From positions 16,465,001 to 16,529,000 of the forward strand of contig OX424563.1 in NCBI GenBank assembly GCA_949152475.1: DNA of 64,000 bases, read 5' to 3'. Within the stretch, counting starts at the first letter, position 1. Each line of letters opens with the position of its first letter. The position numbers and the translations under genes are program-made. Positions 22,801 to 34,010 of the stretch are shown piece after piece. The notes beneath the pieces are model-generated. The model had not been told where the DNA came from. It did not search any database and saw nothing but the letters and a program-made list of their open reading frames with translations. The stretch comes from Terebella lapidaria. Taxonomy: Eukaryota > Annelida > Polychaeta > Terebellida > Terebellidae.

Positions 22801-25800
22801 TCAGGATTTGTAGATCCGGATAATGTCTTTAATGTCCTGTCGACAGATCGGACACAAGTTGTGTTTGTTTTTGATATCCTGAGCACACTCGTAGCAGAGG
22901 CACATGTGTCCGCACGTGTACAGCACACAGTCCACGGCGTTGTTCATGCACACTTTGCATTCATTGTTTTCGTTGTCCAAGTTCTCATCGTAGCTTTCTG
23001 ACTGGCCACGCGAGGGCGCCGGTTGTAACGCGGGCGGTGTGAGTGGAACCTGCGGAAGCGGTTTTGCCAAGCGTACTTGCGGCTTGCCCTGGGTCGCCAC
23101 TGGCGGTGGTGGCTGTACCTGCGGGGGGCTCCTGTGCGGGCGAACGCTCTGTCTCTCAGGAATAGAGGGGGGTGGACCTCGCAGCGGGGTGGGGATGAGA
23201 GGCGGGGGGAGCTGGGCGCCGGCGATTGAGCGCTGTGACTGGAGAAGGAGCGCTGGGTGGAGCGGCGAGGCATGCGACCCGGACCGGCTGAGCTTGGGGG
23301 GAAGCGTCGGCGGCGTGGTGACAGCCGGACTGGCTGGTAGACTCTGCCGTCCCGAAGCTGGGGTTGCCGTGGCACCTGAGGGTGAGGCCCGGGGCGGGGG
23401 CGGTCGTGGGGGTGCCACTAGGCTTGCAGCAGACGTTGTCGCTGTATTCGAGGAGGCTGGAGATGGGGTTGTCGTGGACACGGAGGTTCGGGGTGGAGGC
23501 AGGGCCACTGTCAAACCTGACCCCAAACCTTGCAAGCTACTTTGGGAGTCTGGCCGAATTGTCCCTGGAACACAACAAGACATCACACTCATCATGTGAA
23601 ATGACATATGAAACATGAGACTTCTGATCAACTAAACTTTGTGCTTTTTCCCGGGTATTCAACCTTTCAATGACAAATGTTCATGTATAAATTCCAAAAA
23701 GCTCACTCCAGAAAACATCGCTAAATATACTAACCAAGTGATCGGATTTTCTGTGTGTTGCCGTAGACATCAAAGAATGCCCAGAGTGGCAGTGTTTTAT
23801 CTATGTACATTAGTGTGGCTATGTGATGACCATTCTTCCCGTACCGCACCTCACCTGAAACGATAGCAGAATGTTGTTAAATTTTACATCTATTACCATG
23901 AACAAGCAAATATTCTTGACCTATTTGATGTATAAGAAAGTGTGAATAAGACAAAGAGATTTGAGACATTAATACACACATAATACATCAATACAGCCAA
24001 GGAACAGCCTCACAATTCATTGATGATAGCCATTATCAACAACTGAATATCACTCTTCAGTCTTCACCAAACATTGAAGGACGATACCCACCTTCCTGTG
24101 TGAGGTAGAAGCTGAGCTCGTCCCCGACCTGTGGGGAGGTACAGACATCCTTGTTGACGACCCAGTACTCCGGCCGGTCCAGCAGCAGGTCAGAGTCATC
24201 TGGGAGCTCATCCGGGCTCAGGGTCAGGGGGTCACACGACGTCAGACCAAACGCCAGACCCCCCGCGTAGTCCGTCTCTAGGGACAGGATCTAGGCGTGG
24301 AAGGAGGAGTACAGAGTTTGTGAGGGTGTCACATTCCAGACATAAACCAATTTGTGATCTATAGTTGTTTTGGATTACAGCTTCATTGTGCTAAATAGGT
24401 ATGTTGGCTATTACTTAGAACAGTGTCGTACAAATCGATATGTGTAGAAGATAGACAAACACTTTCTCGACACAGAAATGTAACTCCTTGACAATCAATC
24501 TCCTTTTGCATTCCCAACCCCCACATCATGTTGCCATGGTTACCTGTATGATGAGGGCCTCCTCACACAGAAGGGGCCGCTGTGTGAACACATAACCGTT
24601 ACAGTACTCCTCGACCATCCGGACAGCGAGCGTGCGGTCAGACGACAGACAGACGTTCTTGCCCATTGTGTGGTGGAAGGGGAGCGGGGTGAACGTGGCG
24701 TCATAGTGATACTTGACTGGGGGGAGGTGTGTGGGGAGGCCTGTGAGGGTCGGGTTGGAGGCGTCGCCTGTGGGGGGAGGGGCGGGACTAGCCGGCGGAG
24801 GGGTGGTGATCGAAAGCTGCTGCTGCAAGGCGGCTTCAAGTTCTGATTGGCTGGAGCTGTCACCGCCCCCTCCCGACACCGAGTCCAGGTTGTTCATTTG
24901 CCAGCCATCTGTTGGGGCCGAAAATGTGTGTTCAATATCTTGACTAACAGGATATCAATTATCGATAAAATTAGCCCAAGGGCTAAAAAGGTTACCGGAC
25001 AATATACATTTTAGAGATTAGCCTTTTGTCCAGTGACCTTGAAAATAATTTTTCAACAAATATATCACTTCTAGTATGTCCACAATAAATTAATAAGCTA
25101 TAAAGTCGATAATAAGTGAGATATTAGCCATTCTGTGATCGGTGATGTGACCTAGAAAATGAGGTCAAAGTTCAAGTTCATGAAAAGATTCAGTATATAT
25201 CATTCCTCTATATTCGCAATTGATTCCTAAGCTGTAAAGATGATAATAAGCGACATATTAGCCATTTTGTTCTCTGACCTTGAAAATTGGATCAAAGGTC
25301 AAATTCTAGATCACCAAATATTCAGCATACATCATTTCCTATATGTTCACTATGGACCCCTAAGCTGTGAATTTGATAATAAGAGAGATATAAACCATTT
25401 TGTATTCTGACCTTGAAAATAAAAATGACTGGCCTTGAAATTTAGGTCAAAGGTCAAATTCAAGGTCATGAGAATATTCAGAATATATCATTTCCTATAT
25501 GTTCACAATTGATTCCTAAGCTGTAAAGTTGGTAATTAGCAAGATATTAGCCATTTTGTCCTGTTGACCTTGAAAATGAGGTCAAAAGTCAAATTCAAGG
25601 TCACTAGAATATTCAGCATATATCATTTCCTATATGTTCACAATTGATTCATAAGGCGTAAAGTCACTAATAAGCAAGATATTGGCCATTTTGTCCTGTG
25701 ACCTTGAAAATGAGGTCAAAGGTCAAATTCAAGGTCACAAAAATATTCAGCATATATCATTTCCTATATGTTCACAATTGATTCCTAAGCTGTAAAGTCG

Positions 25801-27316
25801 ATAATAAGCGAGATATTAGCAATTTTGTCCTGTGACCTTGGAAATGAGGTCAAGCTCAAATTCGAGGTCACGAGAAAATTCAGCATATATCATTTCATAT
25901 ATGTTCACAATGTATTCCTAAGCTGTAAAGTCGATAATAAGCGAGATATTAGCCATTTTGTCATGTGACCTTGAAAATGAGGTCAAAGGTCAAATTCAAG
26001 GTCATGAGAATATTCAGCATATATCATTTCCTATATGTTCACAATTGAATCCTAAGCTGTAAAGTCGATAATAAGTGAGATATTAGCCATTTTGTCCTGT
26101 GACCTTGAAAATGAGGTCAAAGGTCAAATTCAAGGTCATGACAATATTCAGCATATATCATTTCCTATATGTCCACAATTGATTCCTAGTCTCTAATCTC
26201 AATATTAAGTGAGATATTAGGCTTAATGTGTCCCATTATAAAGCATAGGAGAATTTAACATGGGAAAGTCCCATTTGGGCCGAGTTTGGGCCCAAAATGG
26301 CCCACTTCGAGCGATTCAAGGGCAACGAAATTTATACATGTCACAGAGGTACATATGAGGAGTGTCATGCATGAATAAGAAAAAAAGTTACTGAACAGAT
26401 TTTGAGAAAACGACAGCCAAAGTCCAAAATTGGCCATTTTTCGACGAAAACGGCCGCCATTTTGAAATAATTGCGAAAAAATCAAAAAACTAAAAAATAC
26501 CTCCCTCTCGAAATATTTTTAAGCATTTTTGTGCAAAATTTCAGAAAGATTCGATCGTAAACTTTAAAGATAAAAATGTAGACGGACGACGACGGACGAC
26601 GACGACGGACGCAACGCCACGGCAATAGGTTATCGGACCAAAGGTCCAGTAACCTAAAAACCAAGAAATTTTTTTTTGATTGCTGTTTTGTTACACAAGT
26701 ACCATGAGTACATGTAGATACAAGTATTAACAGCACACAGTTTTAGACAAAGTACATCTGTACATATTAGTGGAATTGGACACTAAAATTTAAATTTAGT
26801 CATCTAGTCACTGACCAATGAACTCCATGCAGGTGGTGTTGCCGTAGATGTCCACAAGTGCCCAGAGAGGGCAGTTCGTGGCCACGCTGCTGAAGAACAG
26901 CCCTTTCTCCTCGCCGTTGATCCCGAACATAACATCCCCGCTACGCGTGAGGTAGTAGTACAGCGTAGTTCCCTGCTCGGCGTACCGCTCTGGCAGCGCC
27001 TTGGCCCAGAACCCTGGCTTGTACGTCAGGTCCGGACAGGCATACCGTGGCAGCTCCGCGGCATTTAAGGTCGTCGGGTCATGGGAGGTGAAGCCGAGCC
27101 GGACGACACCACTCCAGCTGGTTGAAACCTCCGAGAAGCAGAGGTGTATTCTCTCGTTGAGCTGGACGGGACGGTCGCTGAAGCAGATGCCCTTGCAGAA
27201 GCTCTCAACGCGCCGCGCCTTGCGCCCATCCAGGGACAGCTGCACATTCTCGCTATGTACTCGGTGGTAGAGAAGCGGAGGCCGCCCCTTCATGCTGCTG
27301 CCATAGTCAACCGAAC
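22801..27316 (-). CDS. NEURL1: Neuralized-like E3 ubiquitin ligase (NHR1, NHR2, RING), first exon(s) not found
   Basis: Minus-strand exons in coding order: 27316-26816 (NHR1), 24908-24544, 24290-24092 and 23854-23735 (linker and NHR2), 23564-22801 (Pro-rich linker, RING, stop). All junctions are GT-AG and phase-consistent. NHR1 shows [43 protein letters not shown] and [15 protein letters not shown]2 shows [13 protein letters not shown] and [19 protein letters not shown]. The C-terminal C3HC4 RING starts [20 protein letters not shown] and ends [17 protein letters not shown]. In flies and vertebrates NHR1 binds Delta/Jagged ligands and the RING drives their ubiquitination and endocytosis in Notch signalling. 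The NHR1 exon starts in phase 1, so a coding or 5' exon must lie upstream (above 27316); an internal Met ([11 protein letters not shown]) is an alternative start. Could equally be a NEURL1B-type orthologue. Confidence 0.92.
24989..26655. mobile_element. Repeat element with AGGTTAC-type inverted ends and internal minisatellite, in a Neuralized intron
   Basis: The left end AGGTTACCGGAC (24989-25000) is the inverted match, with one mismatch, of the right end GTCCAGTAACCT (26644-26655). Both are flanked by short A runs, a possible AAAA target duplication. The right end also folds as AGGTTA/GGACC against GGTCC/TAACCT (26627-26655). Inside are about eight ~133-bp tandem units (roughly 25070-26230), a unique segment with GGCCCAAAATGGCC, and GACGGACGACGACGG repeats (26580-26610). 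No ORF; non-autonomous. A relic of the same family is at 10885. Confidence 0.7.
25150..26145 (+). promoter_or_regulatory. Cluster of nuclear-receptor half sites, including four perfect DR1 sequences
   Basis: Perfect AGGTCAAAGGTCA (direct repeat, 1-bp spacer) occurs at 25444-25456, 25713-25725, 25980-25992 and 26114-26126. Each is followed within ~6 bp by TTCAAGGTCA, an extended half site of the ERR/SF1 type, and preceded by TGACCTTG, its inverse. Other units hold degenerate versions. The match to nuclear-receptor consensus sites is seen directly; activity is only inferred and may be a by-product of the repeat. Confidence 0.5.
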
Positions 27317-27548
27317 CTAGAACCATAGTAACATAGATAATTTACAGATTGAATATCTTACTAACCTGTATAAGCAACATCACTATATACATGTAATTTT
27401 GCACAATTGTTGTCATAGTCATAATTATTGAAGATTATATCTTTTAGAAACTACATGTAAGCACGCAACTTCCTATCTCTTGTTCCTCTGGTTTAGTTGA
27501 CACAATGTACGGTTCCTCGTCTTGGAACTTACATTGTATAATTCTAAT

Positions 27549-27729
27549 TACAGTGGATCCTGTGTTTTAAGACCACCCAAGGGCCCTCAAAAGGTGGTCT
27601 TAAATGACAGGTGGTCTCTCTTGACAGGTTCATTTACATGATAAAAGGCCACTTGGGACCAAGTGGAGCGGTCTTAAAACACAGGGTGGTCTCTCGAACC
27701 AGGTGGTCCTTAACACAGGATCCACTGTA
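27549..27729. mobile_element. 181-bp MITE with perfect 18-bp terminal inverted repeats
   Basis: TACAGTGGATCCTGTGTT at 27549-27566 is the exact reverse complement of 27712-27729. The interior also pairs imperfectly (AAGACCACC with GGTGGTC words). The terminal TA may be target duplication, as in Tc1/mariner-type insertions. Lies just upstream of the Neuralized NHR1 exon. Confidence 0.85.
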
Positions 27730-27794
27730 CATGCATTGAACCTGGTACATTTGCGTGTAGCATGCACTGCATCCAAAATAACATACTGTAAAAC

Positions 27795-27966
27795 GACTAA
27801 TTTTGGCGGACGATTTATTTGGCGGATTTGGCGGTAGGGGAAAAACCGCAGAATTAAATCGTCTGCCAAATTAACTAGATGTATATGTTAAGAAATATGT
27901 GGGTTTGAAACTGCCAAATTAAATCTCTGCCAAACAACGTGAGGCTCACAACCGCCAAAATTAGTC
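27795..27966. mobile_element. 172-bp MITE-like inverted repeat, GGCGG/CCGCC ends
   Basis: GACTAATTTTGGCGG (27795-27809) is the exact reverse complement of CCGCCAAAATTAGTC (27952-27966). The interior alternates TTTGGCGG and CTGCCAAATTAAAT words, so the whole unit can fold. Only 65 bp separate it from the previous MITE. Confidence 0.8.
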
Positions 27967-30900
27967 TTCTCACAATATTCATGATATTTGAGTACAGTTG
28001 TTCAAATGTATTCAGAGTACTCTGTACCCAGTTGGTCAGTACATCCGGCCAGTTTATTTAGTTCCTGGTTGTTCCTTAATTATTGATCGAAACCTAGACC
28101 CTGTTCTCAGCATTTTTATGCACTACCAGTCAATATTATGCTACATTGGCATGCAGTTTATTGGTGTCATGTAAATATGTCACCATATTTTAAATGGTAC
28201 ATGAATGTTGTATACTAGTACTTACTGGTAAACTAGAACATTGTATGCAAGATTTTGCTAGACTAATCACAACAAACATGATACTAAAATTAAGATCATA
28301 ATTCATAAACATGGCACTGGTACTCAGTGCAAATGGTATACAACACATGTGTATTGATTTAGAGTTTTTATCTACTTCTGTACATATTTTGTACATGTAG
28401 TATTTAACAAAGATTTTATGATTTGTCACCAGTCATGATACTGCAACGAATAATTATGAATTTTTCCTATATTCAAGTGGAAACACTTACCCTTTTTGAA
28501 TTTTTTTATATCCATGATATTTCATTCTAAATGGAAAACTAACCACTTAGTATTTCAATATTTACCAAGTATTTGAACATGTTCAATATTTGAGTCACAT
28601 TCATACTAATACCAGTGCAGTTTTCGTATACATCTTCCTGTCTCATCAGGCAGACATTCCACAAACTTTGTAACTGGGTCACATGATATGGCACTGACAA
28701 GCCTAATGACATATGTATTGCCTTGATGGGGTGTACATTTAATGTATAATCATCTGTTTAGCCAGGACTAATGACCTCACATCAATTATAGTTAAACTCT
28801 ATACTGTACTGGTGACATAAGGAACTATCACATATACATGTCATTTGCATGCGGCAGTTGCTTTAAATAGTGCATTCGGATGGAATATTTTGGCATAGAA
28901 CAATGGATTAATATGTGTGTTATACATGTACCTTAGTTATGAACATTAACATGTACACGATGTATAATCGTATAACATGATAATGTTTATCATTTGAAGA
29001 ACTAGATGGTATGTAGGCAAACATCATTGTTCAGTTTGATTCTGTCATGTTCTGTAAATGATAATCTTTGCATACATTTTGTTAGTAATTAACGGCTATT
29101 TCCTACTATACAATATTGCATATACATGTACACAATGTACATGAAAAAACCTTGTATATTTTAAATTATGTTTGTCGAAGTTGGACATGCATCGACTTGA
29201 CATGCCAGTACGTCGTATGTATGTAATAAAGAGATGTACGCGTATACAAGGTATACACTGAGCAATCTACCTGTTGAGGTGATTCAAACAGAAGACATAT
29301 CACTCGCAGAAGTCATTACTCGTTGAATTATCGTTCCTACTGATACGGAAATGTTGCCATTTTCAGCACTTCACAATGATATATATATAGATTTCAATGT
29401 TTATCCAGTGCTCTCCACCTTTTAATGTGATGTCCAAAGGCCTACAATCATTAAGTAAAGTGACTGAATTTGAAATTCGTGACACAGAAAATCGCAAGCA
29501 CAAGTGCATGTACCTACAATGAGAGTGTCCACTGTTTACCATTCATTTCAAGTTGTTTATCGTTTGTAAATCATGTTTATCATGTTTATGGTGTTTATGG
29601 TCTAGAGGTGCTTTCCTGGTAGGCTACATTGTACACAACACACACTGAAATTATTACACATTGGAAATCACCTTGATGACACTAGCTATAGGCATGCTAG
29701 ACCCCCTGCACACAAACACATATTTCTATACACTACACCATGGTGAAGAACGCTCCTCTTTATTCACGTGCTCGATCAGTCATGCACTCGGCACTTTAAG
29801 CACTTCTTCATGTTCTTTAACATGTTTAATACTGATTATGCTGATAAAAAAATGACTATACAGTGTGGATTAATAGTAGATACTATGTTGATTTCAGACA
29901 GGTAAACAACAAAGATACGTAATTGCATTAGTCACATTCAGTGAAACATAATCATGATACTGTATTGTGTATGCATTCTCCTAATCATGAATGACGTATA
30001 CAATGTACGTATCGAACACGTACAAATGTCTCATCTGTGAATCACGTGGAGACTAAAATTATGTTATGTTAAGAGTTATACATCCATGACCATAAGTTAC
30101 GTATAGAACTATATAATTATAATTATTTTTATACCATTATTTTATGATCGAAGACACAACCAGTTTTTTTACTTACACTCATGCAACAAACCTATTCACT
30201 TTGGATGGAAGTTTATTCACATGAACACTCACCTCACGACTTTTGGAACGAACCCAGATTTCATGACACCCAAGGTCCAATTAAAGCTAAAAAAAATATC
30301 CCATGTACTGAAATTTCTTTATACTTCAAGAAACATTCCATTCATGAAGGGTTTTGACACCATGAAAGGCTGAGAACGGCTGACCGAGGTGCCCAGGCCA
30401 GTGCCTCATGCTTTCTGACTGTGTGTGTCAAGCAAGCATGTACTTATATTTGTAGGAATTTAAGCCTGTTCAATGACACTCCTCCAATCCACTCCCCCCC
30501 CCCTCCCCCCCTCTCTCCCCATGCACCTACAGTATATATTGTACTTCCGAACTTGTAATAATTGAGAACCAGTAGAACGTAGTGGCCCGAGAACGGACCA
30601 GTCATATGTGATAGGATGTCTATAATGAACTAATTTTGTGATTGATGTGCACTGTTGCCTACTACATGTACATTGTAAACATTGTAGACTGTATTCTATA
30701 ATATAAGTATTATCAACAAAATTCGTGCAAATAGTGTTTGTAGGACACTCCCATCATCAAAATCAACCAATATCTATATTCCATAATAATACACTGAAAA
30801 TTTTCTTTCTTTCATGTGAACTAGACTATACATTCAACGATGTTAAAAAAATATCACAACATTTGTACACGTCTGAAGAATCTTTTTCTTGTGTACCAGT

Positions 30901-31341
30901 AAGACATTTAACATATTATTACAGTGTATATCAAAACGGTTCTCCATGCACTGTACAATCAGGGATAGAATTTACTGCCGACCCTCCAATCCTGGACTCT
31001 CAAAAATATCTTGTTGGGCTGGCGAACTTTTAAAGATACATGTACAGGTCCGCGAGATCATCATCTTTTGTGATCATTGATAAGTGGACATAAGCTGGGG
31101 ACTCGCAACATTCCTGTAAGTTTTGAGAACTGCAGCTCCCCCTGACCTGCATATCTTGAGGGATAATTTCTAACCCTATGTGCAATATATTTCATTTTGT
31201 TGGTGGACAATGATAGAAGTGTTCTACACTAAATTGGATACTGCCAATCATATCAGGCATCATGGCTAACCCCCTGATTGCAGTTCCCGTTAAAACTGGA
31301 TTCATATATTCAATGTTGATGTGGGCTGATCAGAACGCTTC
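27967..31341. other. Upstream side of Neuralized, no exon recognised
   Basis: AT-rich DNA with TACATGTA-type words and a C-rich tract at 30493-30510. The missing first exon(s) and promoter of the minus-strand Neuralized gene should lie here or beyond the DIRS insertion, but no candidate was convincing. Short open frames here show no domain. Confidence 0.4.
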
Positions 31342-31660
31342 AAGCTGTAAACATCTACACCGACTAATATAAAAGAGTATCCACATTTCTTACAGTGTGC
31401 AAAAATAAAACCAAGCGAATATTTTGCTGGCATTGATACAATAATCCTTAACATTGGGTTAAATTCATGAAATTTAAAGCCTCATGAAACAATCCTCTCT
31501 TCCACCATGACTGGGTTCAGTGAGATAAGCTGTAAACATCTACACCGACTAATATAAAAGAGTATCCACATTTCTTACAGTGTGCAAAAATAAAACCAAG
31601 CGAATATTTTGCTGGCATTGATACAATAATCCTTAACATTGGGTTAAATTCATGAAATTT
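31342..31660. repeat. 185-bp duplicated host flank next to the DIRS element
   Basis: 31342-31475 is repeated without visible difference at 31527-31660, offset 185 bp. The segment between (31476-31526, starting AAAGCCTCATG) reappears right of the DIRS element from 38038 to 38089. So unit A-B is followed by A, the DIRS element, then B: the first unit is an uninterrupted copy of the DIRS target site. Confidence 0.9.
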
Positions 31661-31870
31661 CCCAAATTTTAATTGTAAATTTGCCGTTTATTGTTATTAC
31701 TCACCTCTAAACTACTACATGCTCCTTTTCGATCCTTTGGATCTGGATAGAAATTCGCGTACTGAAAGCAAGGCACGATCGTCTGCCTGCATGACTCGAG
31801 CGCTCCTTTTGCCGCCAAAACCGCCGCGCATATGCGCGCGCAGCTGCGCAGAAGCTTCACTTTTCTGTCC
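31661..31870. repeat. Left inverted terminal repeat of the DIRS element (3' end of coding strand)
   Basis: The outer 46 nt (31661-31706, starting CCCAAATTTTAATTG) are unique to this end. From 31707 the sequence is the reverse complement of 37845-38012. It contains the palindrome-rich GCGCATATGCGCGCGCAGC part and a GATCCTTTGGATC palindrome. Confidence 0.9.
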
Positions 31871-31933
31871 AAAAAACGACAAAAGGAAGCCCCTAGCACA
31901 CAACTGGCGGGGATGGATGGGAGGGCCTTTACT

Positions 31934-32036
31934 GTAGTAGTTTAGAGGTGAGTAATAACAATAAACGGCAAATTTACAATTAAAATTTGGGAAGTTTATT
32001 TTATACATCACCAATCTAAACTACTACATGCTCCTT
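31934..32036. repeat. Internal complementary region (ICR) of the DIRS element
   Basis: 31934-31991 is the perfect reverse complement of the left terminus 31661-31718 (58 nt). It is abutted directly by 31992-32036, the reverse complement of the right terminus 37992-38036 (45 nt). The ICR therefore equals the reverse complement of the circular junction formed by joining the two ends, the arrangement proposed for DIRS-1 replication. Confidence 0.92.
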
Positions 32037-32333
32037 AGAATCAAAGGATAGGCGGTGGAGCAGTAGTGCTAGAGAGTCATGAAAACAGACGATAGTCTTG
32101 ATTTCAAGCGAATCGCTAAAATGCTACATTTTCGATATATCTTTAGTAATATAATAAAGATACTCACCTAGCGGTGCGATCGCTTGCCTCCGACATGCAC
32201 GAATTTCTTCTTCACCCATCGGTGGAAAACGGAACTCTACTTGAGACCGTAACATAAAGAACTCAAACACAAACACAAAGTGTTGCTTATATACACGTGC
32301 ACGTTAAAACCAAGACTTTTCTGTCCAGCTGGT

Positions 32334-34010
32334 TCAAACAACAGCTTGCGCTACGACCAGCGGACCCAGTCTAAATCTGGACGACTGGTCCTGAAGTTCG
32401 GCAGCATTGGACAGATAGAACCCGATGAATGTCGTAGAATTAGTCCACATTCCAGCCCTCACGATATATTCCAACGGAATATTCGACCTGGCCGCCAAAG
32501 ACATCGAGATGTGTCGGATTTGGTGGGACGATATTTTGTAAGTGACTCGATCGTCAGCACCTGACTCCGCATAGACAGTCCTCACTACAACCTTCACCCA
32601 TCGGGATAGTGTAGCTGTGGAGATATCCGTAGCCCTATTAGGCTGATAGGAAATAAATAACCGCTTGCGATCTTTCCTGATCGATCTGGTACGATCGATG
32701 TAGATTTTCAGCGCTCTTACCGGGCACAATAGAGCGTCCGGCTCATTCCGTCCTACGTAACCGCCCAGTGACGGAATTACGATAGGGGAGAACGCTTTCC
32801 CGCCCTCAACTGCAGCACGTGTTTTAGGCATAAAATCACGTACTGGGTATAAGGAAACGGACCCATCCGCGCCAAATGCGACTCGCGATACGTCGATCGC
32901 CGCGACATCTGAGCGTCTTCGACCACTTGCTAGCATAACTAGCAAGAAAGTCTTAAGAGTTAACCTCTGCAAGGAAACTTCCTTGAGAGGCTCCCAAGGT
33001 GCTTTAGTAAGACAATATAGCACAAAAGCCATGTCCCAATCCGGTAGAGTAGGAACTCCCCGTGGCCTTTGCGTCCTAAAGGACGCCAAGAGATCAGCAA
33101 GGATACGATTATTAGTTAAATCGATCCCCCTAGCCCGGAATACAGGGCCCAGCATGGACCTGTATCCCTCGATCGTAGTAGGCTTCAAATTAAGCCTATC
33201 AAAGAGATAGCAGAGAAAGTCTAGCACTGCATTCAGAGGGGCAGAGAGCGGATCAATGCGCCTTCCGTTACACCAACGTACGAATACTCTCCATTTAGCC
33301 TCATACGTTTTAGAGGAGGATCTCCTATTCTTTCTCGCGAGATGTACGGACACCTGCTGAGAAAATCCTGCCTCCTGGAAGGATCGCTCGATAGCCTCCA
33401 CACGTGTAATTTGAGCACGTGGACGGAATCGTGAAATATATCCCGCCCCGGTTGCTTCAGCAACCTGTCCTCGATCGGGAGAACCCGTGGTACATCGATC
33501 AGGAGGGACAGTAGCAGGGGGAACCACGCCTGCATCGGCCAGCATGGCGCCACCAACAGAATCTCGCACTGAGACCTGGCTACTTTGTGCAGCACTTCTG
33601 TTAGGAACCGAGTTGGCGGGTACGCATACCCGAACATCCCGTCCCACGACTGAGACATCGCGTCCACAGCCAGTGCCTCGCTCTCTGGCAGAGGTGAGAA
33701 GTAGACCGGGAGCTTGTGATTCCGAGAGGTTGCGAACAGGTCTATGTTCGGTGTCCCGAACGCCTGACAAACGCGCCGAAACACCCCCGGATGCAAACTC
33801 CACTCCGTGCCTATGATCTTGTCCGGTCTCGACAGAGCGTCCGCTAGGACATTCCTGTGACCCGGCAGGTGCCTCGCCCTGATAAACAGACGGTACTTGA
33901 AGGCAAACCTGATCAGACACTCGTCCTCCAAACAAAGCTGACTCGACCGAGTTCCACCTTGTTTGTTTATGTGCGCCACTACTGTGCTGTTGTCTGTGAA
34001 GACCAGCCAC
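32334..34010 (-). CDS. DIRS tyrosine recombinase (YR)
   Basis: 558-codon open frame. The part up to about residue 170 overlaps ORF2 in another frame and is probably not all translated. The recognisable protein starts near GAGYISRFRPRAQITR with a helical core-binding domain (SKTYEAKWRVFVRWC). The catalytic domain shows SGRRRSDVAAI (first Arg, ~residue 362), SSHQIRH (HxxR, ~493) and TTFIGFYLS (candidate Tyr nucleophile, ~530), the R-HxxR-Y set of phage-integrase-type recombinases. It would insert the circular cDNA into the genome without target duplication. It reads in the -1 frame relative to ORF2, so its expression needs its own start or recoding. Confidence 0.9.
   Translation of the reverse strand: MAGLHRQQHSSGAHKQTRWNSVESALFGGRVSDQVCLQVPSVYQGEAPAGSQECPSGRSVETGQDHRHGVEFASGGVSARLSGVRDTEHRPVRNLSESQAPGLLLTSARERGTGCGRDVSVVGRDVRVCVPANSVPNRSAAQSSQVSVRDSVGGAMLADAGVVPPATVPPDRCTTGSPDRGQVAEATGAGYISRFRPRAQITRVEAIERSFQEAGFSQQVSVHLARKNRRSSSKTYEAKWRVFVRWCNGRRIDPLSAPLNAVLDFLCYLFDRLNLKPTTIEGYRSMLGPVFRARGIDLTNNRILADLLASFRTQRPRGVPTLPDWDMAFVLYCLTKAPWEPLKEVSLQRLTLKTFLLVMLASGRRRSDVAAIDVSRVAFGADGSVSLYPVRDFMPKTRAAVEGGKAFSPIVIPSLGGYVGRNEPDALLCPVRALKIYIDRTRSIRKDRKRLFISYQPNRATDISTATLSRWVKVVVRTVYAESGADDRVTYKISSHQIRHISMSLAARSNIPLEYIVRAGMWTNSTTFIGFYLSNAAELQDQSSRFRLGPLVVAQAVV

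Noticed and set aside
22801..23618. Plus-strand Gly-rich open frames (up to 186 aa)
   Set aside because: Antisense to the Pro-rich linker of Neuralized.
30229..30272. Minus-strand ATG with a good donor (reads MKSGFVPKVV before GTGAGT) as a first exon for Neuralized
   Set aside because: Ends in phase 2 whereas the NHR1 exon needs phase 1, and shows no similarity to known Neuralized N termini. It could only be a 5' UTR exon.
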